DNA of 64,000 bases from Candidatus Parcubacteria bacterium (GCA_023391075.1 JAEWBQ010000019.1:7530-71529), one strand, 5' to 3'. Shown: positions 26,592 to 35,053, counted from the stretch's first letter. Made by a program: numbers and translations. The notes: a model not told the origin generated them from the letters alone.

Positions 26592-27602
26592 ATGCTCACC
26601 AAAACCATCCAAACAATATACCGGATCTACCGCTTATACCGGTCACTACCGCACCGGGTCCAACAGGGCGGCTTGATTGGTGTGGCGATTCTTTGTCTGG
26701 TCCTGGGTATCAGTTCTCATTCCTGGGCGGCTACGACAACGATCAAGTCGGCCGCAGGCAATTACTGCGTCGATCTCGAACACAACAGCACGACACCCGG
26801 CACTCATATCAACAGCCGTGGCTGCAATCACTCGCAGGCACAAAACTGGACCGTCAATCACGACTCGATTACACACGGTGAAAATTCATGCCTGGCTGTC
26901 GCCGGTGACGGCAAGGCAGTCGGCAGCAAGATCGTCGTCGCCAACTGCTCGGATGCTCCAGGTCAGGTATGGCTCCAGGACCAGCATGGGCTCGTCAATC
27001 CCAACAGCGACTTATGCCTGACGCTCCCGACCGACACCGCCGGACAGCTCGTACTGGGCGACTGCACCGTCCCGACCACCAAGCAGCAGCAGTGGATCGC
27101 CGATAACCTGACACCGGCCATGCTCTCGCATCAGTGCAGCCAGCTACAGGGGGGTGAACGCGTGGCCTGCTATGCCGAACTAGAGTGGAGCAACTGGCAA
27201 AACAGCCCCGACCACAAAGACCAGCTCTATACCTATACCGCAGGTAGCCCGGACGAATCATGGTGCGCCGATTTCGTCAGCTATGTCTACCGCGAAGCAG
27301 GGCGACCATTCACGGGTGGCGAAGTCTATAGCTGGGATGTCGCTGCAGCCTACCAAATCAAAACCCAAGGCTTCACTATGCATGATCCAGAAAATTACAC
27401 GCCTAAACCCGGTGATGTCGCTATCTTTAATTACAATGGCGGCCATGTCGAACTCGTCATCAAAGGCGGTGCGCACCCGACGTTCCTCTATGGCAACTCC
27501 GGTACCGTTGACCCGACGACCGGTAACGGCACCATGGCTGCCAATACCATAACAAGTGACGAGCCAATTGGGGAACTGATTTACTACCTCTCCAAAGATT
27601 AA
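26592..27602 (+). CDS. Secreted or membrane-anchored ricin-type lectin plus CHAP amidase
   Basis: A 336-residue protein. A basic N-terminus precedes a hydrophobic segment ending near SSHSWAA (about 28-48), consistent with a signal peptide or anchor. A ricin B-type beta-trefoil follows (about 48-175), with QxW-like repeats AQNWTV, GQVWLQ and QQQWIA and paired Cys. The C-terminal CHAP domain has catalytic Cys225 (DESWCADFVSYVY) and His285 (GGHVELV). CHAP enzymes cut peptide bonds in peptidoglycan. Lectin targeting suggests action on a sugar-coated surface, either its own wall or that of a host cell. I used ATG 26592; an in-frame GTG at 26538 lies before the -10 box. Confidence 0.88.
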   Translation: MLTKTIQTIYRIYRLYRSLPHRVQQGGLIGVAILCLVLGISSHSWAATTTIKSAAGNYCVDLEHNSTTPGTHINSRGCNHSQAQNWTVNHDSITHGENSCLAVAGDGKAVGSKIVVANCSDAPGQVWLQDQHGLVNPNSDLCLTLPTDTAGQLVLGDCTVPTTKQQQWIADNLTPAMLSHQCSQLQGGERVACYAELEWSNWQNSPDHKDQLYTYTAGSPDESWCADFVSYVYREAGRPFTGGEVYSWDVAAAYQIKTQGFTMHDPENYTPKPGDVAIFNYNGGHVELVIKGGAHPTFLYGNSGTVDPTTGNGTMAANTITSDEPIGELIYYLSKD

Positions 27603-27612
27603 CAGAGAAAGA

Positions 27613-27630
27613 CTGTGAGAAATCTCACAG
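27613..27630. promoter_or_regulatory. Perfect palindrome upstream of the DUF2267 gene
   Basis: CTGTGAGA and TCTCACAG are separated by two bases. It ends about 20 bases upstream of a TACAAT box at 27652-27657, so it covers the expected -35 region. It could be an operator, or the terminator stem of the CHAP gene without a U-run. Confidence 0.4.
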
Positions 27631-27681
27631 CATTATTCGAAGCATAGGCACTACAATCAATCTCAGTAACAGGAGGTGGTT

Positions 27682-28050
27682 ATGGCGAAATTTTATGACA
27701 TGGTCAAAACAGTACAAGCCGCATCGAATTTTTCTGACAGCGAGTCGCGCGAAGCGCTCGAAATGATGGTAGAGAGCATCGCGGTGCACTTACCCGAGCA
27801 TGATCGGCTTGAATTTGCCGAGCAGTTACCCGAGGAGCTTCACGACATCGCTCTCAGTGTCATGGCGACACCAGAAAACTCGCGCATGGACATCCTAAAG
27901 CAGTTCATGTTAATCGAACATATCTCGCGCGCACGCGCACGGCGCCAAATTGCCTGCGCCTGGAAAGCTCTCAAGCGTACGGTCGACGTCACCAAACTCG
28001 AACGCTTCAAAGCCTATCTGCCACGCACCAGCATGCCGCTGCTCGCGTAA
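27682..28050 (+). CDS. DUF2267-like helical protein
   Basis: A 122-residue all-helical, acidic protein. The stretch SDSESREALEMMVESIAVHL, the following PEHDRLEFAEQLPEEL and the Arg/Ala-rich second half fit the DUF2267 family, often found with stress and DNA-repair genes. Function is unknown. AGGAGG lies seven bases before ATG 27682. It heads a row of genes with good ribosome binding sites that runs into the RHH protein and Ku. Confidence 0.65.
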   Translation: MAKFYDMVKTVQAASNFSDSESREALEMMVESIAVHLPEHDRLEFAEQLPEELHDIALSVMATPENSRMDILKQFMLIEHISRARARRQIACAWKALKRTVDVTKLERFKAYLPRTSMPLLA

Positions 28051-28148
28051 ATCCAACAGTCCTGCCGTCCATTTGGAGCGTGTAATAAATTTCATATCAC
28101 CGACGGAGATCTAATCCCACAATAGATAACACACAAGGAGGGAAGACA

Positions 28149-28334
28149 ATGGACCAAACACCCGATGACAACAGCGACTTAATAAAAGTCGTGCTTCCGA
28201 CCAATCTGCTCGCACAAATCGACGCTCAAGTAGGCAGCACGTTCGTCGACCGCGAAGACTTCACCCGCTCCGCAGTGCGCCGCTACCTCGAGTACCTGCA
28301 ATCCGTTAGTAACGCTCACGACGAAATGCAGTAG
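28149..28334 (+). CDS. Ribbon-helix-helix DNA-binding protein
   Basis: A 61-residue protein with the CopG/Arc-type pattern: a beta strand (LIKVVLPTNLLAQI), then helices with FVDREDFTRSAVRRYLEYL. Such proteins bind DNA as dimers and often autoregulate their operon. AAGGAGGG lies about seven bases before the ATG. Its stop is nine bases before the Ku gene, whose ribosome binding site overlaps it, so the two should be cotranscribed; it may regulate Ku. Confidence 0.8.
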   Translation: MDQTPDDNSDLIKVVLPTNLLAQIDAQVGSTFVDREDFTRSAVRRYLEYLQSVSNAHDEMQ

Positions 28335-28343
28335 GAGAGCCGG

Positions 28344-29141
28344 ATGACGCGCGCCGCCTGGAAAGGGTACATCAGCCTCGGCCAGCTCGGAATTCCCGTG
28401 CGGCTTTACAGCGGCGCCCGGTCCATTCGGCCGCATCTGTTTCAGTTGCACGAAAGCGACGGCTCACCCGTCGAACGCCAGCTTCGCTGCAGTGCCGAAC
28501 AGCGCGAAATCTCACCCAGTGAAATTATCCGTGCGGTCGAGACCGAGCCAGGCAAGTACCTGACGTTGACTGACCAAGAGCTTGAGGCGGCCGCGAGTGA
28601 CACGCCCAAATCAATTGCCGTTCGGCAGTTCAGCGACATGGCAGCTATCCCGCCGCATCATTTCGACAAGACGTTCTATATCGTTCCGACGCGGGGCGGC
28701 GAACGCGCGTATGCACTGCTGCGCGAGGTACTGGGTCGTACCAGGAAAGTTGCTATCGCACATTTCTCGATCTATGGCCGAGAGCACCTTGCTGCCCTGG
28801 GAGTTGCTGGCGATTTGCTCATGCTCTACCAGCTACGCTACGCTGCAGAAATCATGCCGCGCTCCAGTCTTAAGACCCCCTCACTGCCGCGTCCTACACC
28901 CAAAGAGATCGCAACGCTTTCCGCCGTGGTCGACCGCTTCAGCGGCCCACTCTATCTTGAAGATTATCACGACGAGTACGCAGACCATCTCGCCGAATTA
29001 GTTGAACGAAAGACTCGGGGACTACCCAGTAGTAAGAGCGAACACCCCGAACCCCACGCCACTGGCGACAAAGAACTCATTACTGTCCTTGAAGATGTCC
29101 TCCAGACGGGCCACTCACTGCCAACCGCGCAAATCCCGTAG
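28344..29141 (+). CDS. ku: Ku protein for non-homologous end joining
   Basis: The 265-residue sequence matches bacterial Ku: AAWKGYISLGQLGIPVRLYS at the N-terminus, HLFQLHESDGSPVERQLRC, EPGKYLTLTDQELE, the PPHHFDKTFYIVP block and a long C-terminal helix-rich tail. Ku homodimers encircle DNA ends and recruit LigD. No ligase or polymerase of the LigD type is in the window. The gene follows the ribbon-helix-helix protein with a nine-base gap and AGGAG in front of the ATG. Confidence 0.92.
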   Translation: MTRAAWKGYISLGQLGIPVRLYSGARSIRPHLFQLHESDGSPVERQLRCSAEQREISPSEIIRAVETEPGKYLTLTDQELEAAASDTPKSIAVRQFSDMAAIPPHHFDKTFYIVPTRGGERAYALLREVLGRTRKVAIAHFSIYGREHLAALGVAGDLLMLYQLRYAAEIMPRSSLKTPSLPRPTPKEIATLSAVVDRFSGPLYLEDYHDEYADHLAELVERKTRGLPSSKSEHPEPHATGDKELITVLEDVLQTGHSLPTAQIP

Positions 29142-29173
29142 GAATGCTCGACCAACGGACATACTCCATAATA

Positions 29174-29205
29174 TTGACATTCTTATTATAATATGATAAT
29201 ATAAT
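29174..29205 (+). promoter_or_regulatory. Promoter of the gene at 29254
   Basis: TTGACA at 29174-29179 is followed after 17 bases by TAATAT, overlapping a TATAAT at 29200-29205. The surrounding sequence is extremely AT-rich. Confidence 0.65.
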
Positions 29206-29253
29206 ATTAGTGAAACTATTCGGTTTCAAGATCGTATCTAGCACAGGAGTGAC

Positions 29254-29691
29254 ATGATCATCGCAGAGAACCGCCCGACCACCATACCGGCGAGCGCGTA
29301 CGGTGAAGCCAGGGAGCTCTGGTTCGCCCTCAGCTACACACTGAACGGCGAACGCTACCTTGTCCTCGTCGACCACGCTGTCGAAAAGGGAGATGGCTTC
29401 AACGTCTATTGGGGTGAAGCGAGCGACGTACCCGGAGAGGAGTGCTGCATCGGCTACCTCTGTACCGACAGCAACTCGGTCTCGAAGCAGTCGCGCAGTG
29501 GCCTCGTTGTCGCCGGCACAGAGGGGACATTGCTCCTCTCGTCAATATTCGACGCAGCCCCCAAGGCTCAGTTGATGCTGATTGGTCGGTCGGGCATCGA
29601 GCCCACCATCGAGCTCGAGCCATTTGACCACACACGAATCACCATCAGCTTCAGGCGCACTGCGCCCGGGCTGATCGTAACTCGCCGCTAG
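29254..29691 (+). CDS. Small protein of unknown function
   Basis: The 145-residue product looks soluble and beta-rich (LWFALSYTLNGERYLVLVDHA, then FNVYWGEASDV). It has Cys residues in EECCIGYLC that might bind metal or form disulfides. AGGAG lies six bases before the ATG. The gene has its own TTGACA-type promoter, a leader of about 45 bases and a private terminator. It is inserted between Ku and Hsp20. No family recognised. Confidence 0.65.
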   Translation: MIIAENRPTTIPASAYGEARELWFALSYTLNGERYLVLVDHAVEKGDGFNVYWGEASDVPGEECCIGYLCTDSNSVSKQSRSGLVVAGTEGTLLLSSIFDAAPKAQLMLIGRSGIEPTIELEPFDHTRITISFRRTAPGLIVTRR

Positions 29692-29699
29692 AGCTATCC

Positions 29700-29758
29700 G
29701 CTCCGGCTGCCGACATAGTGAGCAACTTGCTCCGTGTCGACAGACCGGAGCATTTTGC
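29700..29758 (+). terminator. Terminator of the gene at 29254
   Basis: GCTCCGG at 29700-29706 pairs with CCGGAGC at 29745-29751 around a 38-base loop that can fold further. ATTTTGCTTT follows. Confidence 0.65.
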
Positions 29759-29834
29759 TTTCGCATTAATACGCTCGGTATACTGCATCCGCAGTGCGCC
29801 ATTTTAACTACAGCATACATACGCACATGCTCTC

Positions 29835-29864
29835 TTGCAGCCAACCCCGCTGATTTACTACAAT
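29835..29864 (+). promoter_or_regulatory. Promoter of hsp20
   Basis: TTGCAG (29835-29840) and TACAAT (29859-29864) are separated by 18 bases. A leader of about 50 bases containing GGGAACACCC follows. No CIRCE or other known heat-shock operator was seen. Confidence 0.5.
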
Positions 29865-29919
29865 AAAAAGAGAAGGGAACACCCTTTTCGCGTACGTTAT
29901 CGAATGAAAGGAGGTTATG

Positions 29920-30339
29920 ATGAGTAACTTAGTCAAATTTGATCCGTTTGCGGAGATGCAGGCCCTACAGAAACAATTCTTCTCTGATGATTGGTTTTCA
30001 CCGATCAAATCCATGCAAATGCCAACGACCGACGTCTACACAAAGGACGACAAAGAACTCCATGTCGAAGCGCACCTGCCAAACTTCGAGCAAAAAGACA
30101 TCGATATTAACGTCGACAAAGGCACGCTCGTAATCCGCGGCGAAAAACATGAACAACAAGAAGACAAGGATAAAAAGTACATCGTCCGTGAAAGCAGCAG
30201 TAGCTTTTATCGCAGCATCCGCCTGCCTGATGCCGCCGACGAAGACAATATCAAAGCCAGCATGAAAGATGGCGTCTTGAGCATAGTCGTACCATTCAGG
30301 GAGCTGCCGAAACCGAAGCAGATCGCAATCGAAGGGTAG
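29920..30339 (+). CDS. Hsp20/alpha-crystallin small heat-shock protein
   Basis: A 139-residue chaperone that holds unfolding proteins in a refoldable state. The alpha-crystallin domain (about 32-138) includes LHVEAHLPNFEQKDIDI, LVIRGEKHEQQEDKD and the conserved end MKDGVLSIVVPF. A C-terminal IAI-type motif (KQIAIEG) is present for oligomer contacts. The start could be ATG 29917 or 29920; the latter is spaced better from AAAGGAGG. It lies in the repair/stress cluster between Ku and topoisomerase IB. Confidence 0.95.
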   Translation: MSNLVKFDPFAEMQALQKQFFSDDWFSPIKSMQMPTTDVYTKDDKELHVEAHLPNFEQKDIDINVDKGTLVIRGEKHEQQEDKDKKYIVRESSSSFYRSIRLPDAADEDNIKASMKDGVLSIVVPFRELPKPKQIAIEG

Positions 30340-30353
30340 AGTTCTACGCGTAC

Positions 30354-30392
30354 ATACGTTGATTCCACCACATCGTCGGGGGATCAACGTAT
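30354..30392. terminator. Hairpin between convergent hsp20 and topoisomerase genes
   Basis: ATACGTTGAT near 30354-30363 pairs with ATCAACGTAT near 30383-30392. Its right arm reaches the stop codon of the topoisomerase gene. Confidence 0.5.
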
Positions 30393-31396
30393 CATGTGTC
30401 TTTTCGTTCGAGCAGCTGCAGCACGCAGCGCTCATCGCGAGTTAAGAATTCATCTTCTTCCATCTTTTCCATTGTCGTGCGGAGCGTCCGTAAATCGCTG
30501 CCATCCATATACGAATTGATGACACGCGGATCGATATACGAACTGCGCGCAATCGCCGGAGTATTACCGAGCCGACTCGCCACCCGTTTGACACACGCGG
30601 TAACTTGTTTTTTACGCTCCCGGTCACTCGACGCCGGCTCGATTTGAAGCAGCTCGCTCGCCGCGATGAGCGTACCGCCCCAGGTGCGAAAATCCTTGGC
30701 AGTGAATTCCTCACCCATAATGTCTTTGATATAGGCATTGACGTCGGCACTGCTCGTACTCGTCAGATGACCGTCTTCATCATAATATTTAAAGACCTCA
30801 TAACCCGGCAGCTCATCGAGTTGCTTGACGATGCGTGCCAGACGGCGATTGGTAATGCGTTTTACCTGGTGCTGGCCGCTCTTACCGATAAAGTCAAAGA
30901 CGATCGTCGCACCCTCGACAGTCGTGTGCTTACTGCGCAGCGTCGTGATTCCGTAACTCTGATGCTCGCGGGCGTAGACATCATTACCGACACGGAAGTA
31001 CGCTTCGTCCATCAGGCGAACGATACAGGCGAGCACTTTTTCGCGGTCAAGTTTTTTATGAGCCAAGTGCGTTTCGGTCACCTCGCGCATCCGCGGCAGC
31101 GCCCGAGCAAAGCGTACGATACGCTCGAACTTCGCCTGTTCCTGTTTGGCGCGAAACGATGGGTGATAGATGTATTGGCGACGCCCGGCTCCGTCGCTGC
31201 CGATTGCTAAAATACGCGCCCGTTTGTTGTGGGCGATTTGGACGTCGCGCCAGGCGGGCGGAATGCCCAGTGAGGCAAAATATTCGAGAAGCGATTGATC
31301 GGTAACACGCTCATCGTCATCAAAATACCGAAAGCCGCGCCCAGCTCGGCGGCGACTGTACCATCGTTGACGACTCACGATATACGCTCCATACAT
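30392..31396 (-). CDS. DNA topoisomerase IB
   Basis: The 334-residue enzyme matches the small bacterial/poxviral type IB topoisomerases, which relax supercoils through a 3'-phosphotyrosine. Seen are IPPAWRDVQI, a charged block with YGITTLRSKHTTVEG, FIGKSGQHQVKRI, the FRTWGGTLIAA motif and the catalytic Tyr in ARSSYIDPRVI near residue 290. All active-site blocks are in order. TATAGT lies just upstream of the first ATG; the exact start is uncertain because the spacing is only two bases. It is convergent with hsp20 and divergent from the ABC exporter. Confidence 0.93.
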   Translation of the reverse strand: MYGAYIVSRQRWYSRRRAGRGFRYFDDDERVTDQSLLEYFASLGIPPAWRDVQIAHNKRARILAIGSDGAGRRQYIYHPSFRAKQEQAKFERIVRFARALPRMREVTETHLAHKKLDREKVLACIVRLMDEAYFRVGNDVYAREHQSYGITTLRSKHTTVEGATIVFDFIGKSGQHQVKRITNRRLARIVKQLDELPGYEVFKYYDEDGHLTSTSSADVNAYIKDIMGEEFTAKDFRTWGGTLIAASELLQIEPASSDRERKKQVTACVKRVASRLGNTPAIARSSYIDPRVINSYMDGSDLRTLRTTMEKMEEDEFLTRDERCVLQLLERKDT

Positions 31397-31471
31397 CCAC
31401 TATAGGGATAACTGACCCAGGATGCAAAGCTGGCCATACCACAAAGTGTGAGACTTCTTTATAATAAAAAT

Positions 31472-32272
31472 ATGACAGAGCCGATCATCCGTGTTGAGAA
31501 TCTCGTCAAAACCTTCGACACATTCACAGCTGTCGATGGGGCGAGTTTTAGCGTGATGAAAGGCGAAATATTCGCGTTTCTCGGTCCGAACGGCGCAGGG
31601 AAAAGCACCACAATCAAAATGCTCACTACGCTCTTACGGCCGACAAGCGGATCGATTTTCGTGAACGGATATGATGCGCAGCAAGCGCAGGATGCCGTGC
31701 GTCGCTCTTTCGGCATCGTCTTTCAAGACCCGAGTCTTGATGATGAGCTGACGGCATACGAAAACATGGAGCTGCATGCCGCGCTCTACCATATACCTCG
31801 CCCTCAGCAGCGGCAACGAATTTTCGAGCTCCTCGCGCTTGTCGAACTCGATGATCGACAAGATAGCCGGGTCAAAACGTTTTCGGGCGGCATGAAGCGC
31901 CGCTTAGAGATCGCGCGCGGACTATTGCATCATCCGCAGCTCCTTTTTCTTGATGAGCCAACGCTTGGACTCGATGCGCAGACGCGTCAGTTGCTCTGGG
32001 CGTACATCCGTAAGCTCAATCACGACGAAACCATGACGATATTTTTTACGACTCACTACATCGAAGAGGCCGAAGAAATCGCCGATCGAATCGCTATCAT
32101 CGACCATGGCAAAATCGTCGCGCTTGGCACCGCCAGCGAACTCACTCACCAAACCAAAACCGAGACACTTGAAGACGCCTACCTTGCGATTACCGGCCGT
32201 GACATTCGTGATGAAACTGTTAGTGCACAGGACGCGCTCAGAACCCGCGTCAGAGCCAGGAGGATGCGATGA
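31472..32272 (+). CDS. ABC-2 type exporter ATPase (DrrA/CcmA-like)
   Basis: The 266-residue ATPase has Walker A GPNGAGKST, Q-loop FQDPSLDDELT, signature FSGGMKRR, Walker B LLFLDEPTLGLD and switch His in TTHY. A C-terminal extension matches drug-exporter ATPases of the DrrA type. The ATG at 31472 lies six bases after TATAAT; a GTG at 31448 in frame is upstream of the promoter box and unlikely. It overlaps the permease gene by four bases (ATGA). The exporter partner is interrupted by a stop codon. Confidence 0.93.
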   Translation: MTEPIIRVENLVKTFDTFTAVDGASFSVMKGEIFAFLGPNGAGKSTTIKMLTTLLRPTSGSIFVNGYDAQQAQDAVRRSFGIVFQDPSLDDELTAYENMELHAALYHIPRPQQRQRIFELLALVELDDRQDSRVKTFSGGMKRRLEIARGLLHHPQLLFLDEPTLGLDAQTRQLLWAYIRKLNHDETMTIFFTTHYIEEAEEIADRIAIIDHGKIVALGTASELTHQTKTETLEDAYLAITGRDIRDETVSAQDALRTRVRARRMR

Positions 32273-33015
32273 GAGTCATATATATTTTATGGTTACGGCA
32301 AATGCGACGCTACCTGCGATCTCGTTCGCGAATCATCGGCGCGATCGGGCAACCGTTGCTGTTTCTTGTCGCGCTTGGCTTCGGGGTTGGCGTGCTCTAT
32401 CAGCGAGCTGGCGGTGGCAGTTATATAGAATTTCTCGTGCCTGGTATCATTATTCAGACCGTTTTATTTGATGCGATGTTCTGAGGAATAAACATCATAT
32501 GGGACAAGCAGTTCGGGTTTTTAAAGGAAACGCTCGTTGCGCCGGTGCCGCGCCTGCATATCCTTGTGGGAAGTGCGCTAGGCGGGGCGACCACGACCAC
32601 GCTGCAGGCGATTCTGGTGTTTGTCATTTCGCTGTTTTTCGGGTTTTCACCTCACCAATGGTACGTGCTGCCCGTCGCCCTGTTGGTGGCGGCGTTTTTC
32701 GGCTTCGCGATGGTCTGTTTTAGTGCAGGACTTGCATCAATCGTCAATGACTTCCAGGGGTTTCAGACGGTCAACCAATTTCTGGTATTTCCGTTGTTCT
32801 TTCTATCGGGCGCGCTGTTTCCGCTCGACTTCGCGCCGCTTGCATTAAAGTCAATCGCAGCTATCAATCCCGTCGCCTACGCTGTCGATGCGATGCGGAC
32901 GATTCTTATAGGCCAATCACATTTCGGCTTGCCGGTAGATTTGCAGGTCATCGCGGCGACGGTCATTTTGCTCGTCGGGTTTGGCGTCTATACGTTTCGG
33001 CGGCTGGAATCATAG
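32269..33015 (+). pseudogene. ABC-2 type permease interrupted by one in-frame TGA
   Basis: The start overlaps the ATPase stop, as usual for DrrA/DrrB-type pairs. The frame reads well for 71 codons up to VLFDAMF, then TGA at 32482-32484, and continues without any shift as GINIIWDKQFGFLKETLVAP and on to a normal permease C-terminus (248 codons in all). Family members have Ser at this place (MFSGI), so TCA to TGA is the simplest change. The rest has no other lesion. It may be a recent null mutation, a read-through site, or a sequence error. Confidence 0.85.
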
Positions 33016-33022
33016 GAGGCGG

Positions 33023-33871
33023 TCACATCCTGCCGACGCCTCTATCTATGACGGTGGCGGCTCGTTCGCGAATCTCGTCGAGCGATATGTCAGCTTGGTT
33101 GCCCGCGATGATATCGGCGGCAACACGAGGATAAGTATTAACTGAGCGATACGTACTCACGACATAATCAACGCCCGCCAGAATAAGCGGGTAGGGGTGC
33201 TTGTGCAAATACGGACGCAGATAGGTATCGATCCGGCGAAAGAATTCTTTGAGAAGCGTCTTGTCGACATCGCGCGTCCCGTACTGCTCATGGAATGCTT
33301 CAGAGCCTTTACCGCGAGCAGGCGAGGCAATCGAATGAGTCTGACGAGATTCCGGATACTCATCGATACCAAGCGTCTCCGCCATGTCGCGCGGAAAGCC
33401 CGCAGGGTGAAGAGCCCGCAGTTGGTAGCGGTCTCCTTCGTAGAGACGCACATCCTTGTGACCCAACATCAACACAAAGTAGGGCTCGCTCGCCTCTAGC
33501 GCAGATTCTAGTGCAGTCATATCAAAGCTCGACCCAATCGTCACCGCGGACTGCTCGCCCGCGTCAGGGACATGGAAATAGCGGAAAAGGTGCGGGTGCG
33601 AAAAGAACACCAACGCCTCATGGCGGGTCGGCCACACCTCGCTCAGCTCCATATGTCTTGCAATCGGACGTAAGGTCGCCTTGATATGATGATCAGATGC
33701 GCCCGCCGCCCTCAGCTCCGCTTCGGCGGTACGCAGTAAATTCTTTACTTCGATGCGGAGTGGATTATCAGGCCCGTTCGGTTCGATAAATGGGGCATAC
33801 AGCGTCAAACTTAGCGGCTCATGAAACGAGCGTAGTGTCTGGAGCTCTTGATCCGATGGAATAGAAATCAT
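33023..33871 (-). CDS. Bacterial eRF1-like (baeRF) family protein
   Basis: The 282-residue protein fits the bacterial archaeo-eukaryotic release-factor-like family: an N-terminal region with LSLTLYAPF and VKNLLRTAEAEL, the hallmark FVLMLGHKDVRLYEGDRYQL, and a C-terminal eL30-like half with YPLILAGVDYVVSTYRSV. Relatives are thought to act on stalled or hibernating ribosomes, but the role is unproven. It lies next to the exporter genes and near hsp20, Ku and topoisomerase IB, in keeping with a stress function. The family call rests on motif memory only. Confidence 0.7.
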   Translation of the reverse strand: MISIPSDQELQTLRSFHEPLSLTLYAPFIEPNGPDNPLRIEVKNLLRTAEAELRAAGASDHHIKATLRPIARHMELSEVWPTRHEALVFFSHPHLFRYFHVPDAGEQSAVTIGSSFDMTALESALEASEPYFVLMLGHKDVRLYEGDRYQLRALHPAGFPRDMAETLGIDEYPESRQTHSIASPARGKGSEAFHEQYGTRDVDKTLLKEFFRRIDTYLRPYLHKHPYPLILAGVDYVVSTYRSVNTYPRVAADIIAGNQADISLDEIRERAATVIDRGVGRM

Positions 33872-33987
33872 AGCATTTTACCCTAACCGTATGCCGATTC
33901 GTCGGAGTACAAGCTTAGTATACGGTCCAGGAGCGACTTTATCTGTGACAATGCTCACTTCCGGATAAAAATATACATGCCGTCAAA

Positions 33988-34024
33988 GGAAGGGGGGCGA
34001 CCAGCACAGCTCGCCGCCCCCTAT
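33988..34024 (-). terminator. Terminator of the lipoprotein gene
   Basis: On the minus strand a GGGGGCG/CGCCCCC stem is followed by TTCCTTT. Confidence 0.6.
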
Positions 34025-34027
34025 CAC

Positions 34028-34714
34028 CTAGCACACCGACAGCGATTGCTCGCCGTCGTAGATTGCCGAAACGACCCACTGGTGTAGCACGGTGCCGTTG
34101 TACTCGAAGCGGTGATCGGGCGTACGTTCGAGCACGACCGTATGAACTTTGCCGTTTTCTGGGTAGAGTACCGCGCCATTTGCGGCGCGTACCGTCCAAC
34201 TCTCTCGCGTCACGAGAATCGCCCGGTTACAGGCGAGGCTTGCCCAGGCACCCACGATATCGATATCCGGCCCGTCAACGGTGTTAGTGCCGCTCGGCCA
34301 GTTCGCCGTTCGATTCTTGATCAATTGCAACGCCTGACCTTTGTACTTCAGCTGCAAGCGGTTGGCTAGTCCGCTGAATATCGAGCTGCTGTGCACGTAC
34401 TTATAGTACGGCTGGAGCGACCAATGCGCGTCGTTCCATACATACGCGAAACATGCTTCGTACACGTGATCCTTATATGCCAAACAGTCCTGCGGGCTGG
34501 CAGTGGCCGGTGGGCTGATACCGGCGAGCGCCGAGCTCATCACCGATGCGATCGTCGTAGGAGTCTCGGTGGGCACTGGTGTCGGCGTCGCCGTCACCGT
34601 CACTGTCGGCACGGGCGTTGCACCCGCCGTGCCAGTAGTCGACGTACACGCGACAGCAAAAATGCCGATGAAAAGTGCTGCCACCAAACTTCCAAACACG
34701 CGTCGTCTGATCAC
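34028..34714 (-). CDS. Lipoprotein of unknown function
   Basis: The 228-residue product starts with a signal peptide and a lipobox-like IFAVAC, so Cys23 is the likely lipidated residue. A Pro/Thr/Val-rich spacer (about 30-60) leads to a globular domain with several Cys (DCLAYKDHVYEACFAYVW) and many aromatic residues. It is probably anchored on the outer face of the membrane. AGGAGGT precedes the ATG and TATAAT lies at 34752-34757, facing away from the small membrane-protein gene. No known domain recognised. Confidence 0.75.
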   Translation of the reverse strand: MIRRRVFGSLVAALFIGIFAVACTSTTGTAGATPVPTVTVTATPTPVPTETPTTIASVMSSALAGISPPATASPQDCLAYKDHVYEACFAYVWNDAHWSLQPYYKYVHSSSIFSGLANRLQLKYKGQALQLIKNRTANWPSGTNTVDGPDIDIVGAWASLACNRAILVTRESWTVRAANGAVLYPENGKVHTVVLERTPDHRFEYNGTVLHQWVVSAIYDGEQSLSVC

Positions 34715-34785
34715 ACCTACCTCCTATGAGTCGTTGCTGGGTGATACTTCTATTATACCGCTCGCGCTCTCCACTTCATAGCGAC

Positions 34786-34815
34786 TTGACCCGCACACTG
34801 CCTTGGGCATATAGT
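34786..34815 (+). promoter_or_regulatory. Promoter of the small membrane protein at 34834
   Basis: TTGACC at 34786-34791 and TATAGT at 34810-34815 are separated by 18 bases. It is divergent from the lipoprotein promoter. Confidence 0.65.
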
Positions 34816-34833
34816 GCAGACAACGGAGGATAT

Positions 34834-34995
34834 ATGGATAAAAATATTTCTTTGCTCGTATTCGTTCTCATCATGGCGGTCATCATCGTCGCGGTCGATT
34901 TCGTGCTGTTCCGGCAGCACTTTTGGGCGCGACTCATCGCCAATATCGGCATCGTGCTTATATTCGTGGCTCTGTATCTGCGATTCTTGCGCTAA
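34834..34995 (+). CDS. Small two-helix membrane protein
   Basis: A 53-residue protein that is almost entirely hydrophobic: helix one at about 5-26 and helix two at about 33-51, with a short basic linker (RQHFWAR). GGAGG lies upstream of the ATG, and a TTGACC/TATAGT promoter is just before it. Function unknown; it resembles small phage-holin-like or stress membrane proteins only in shape. Confidence 0.65.
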   Translation: MDKNISLLVFVLIMAVIIVAVDFVLFRQHFWARLIANIGIVLIFVALYLRFLR

Positions 34996-35053
34996 TACGC
35001 ACTCACGTAACTTGACGGAGCATGTCTGTCACGCGTATTGTGGCGAGTAGATT

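Noticed and set aside
32482..32484. Genome-wide recoding of TGA (as in Gracilibacteria or Absconditabacteria)
   Set aside because: Many intact genes end in TGA at the expected place, for example cysS, the UvrD-like gene and the GT4 gene, and the affected codon would need Ser, not Gly.
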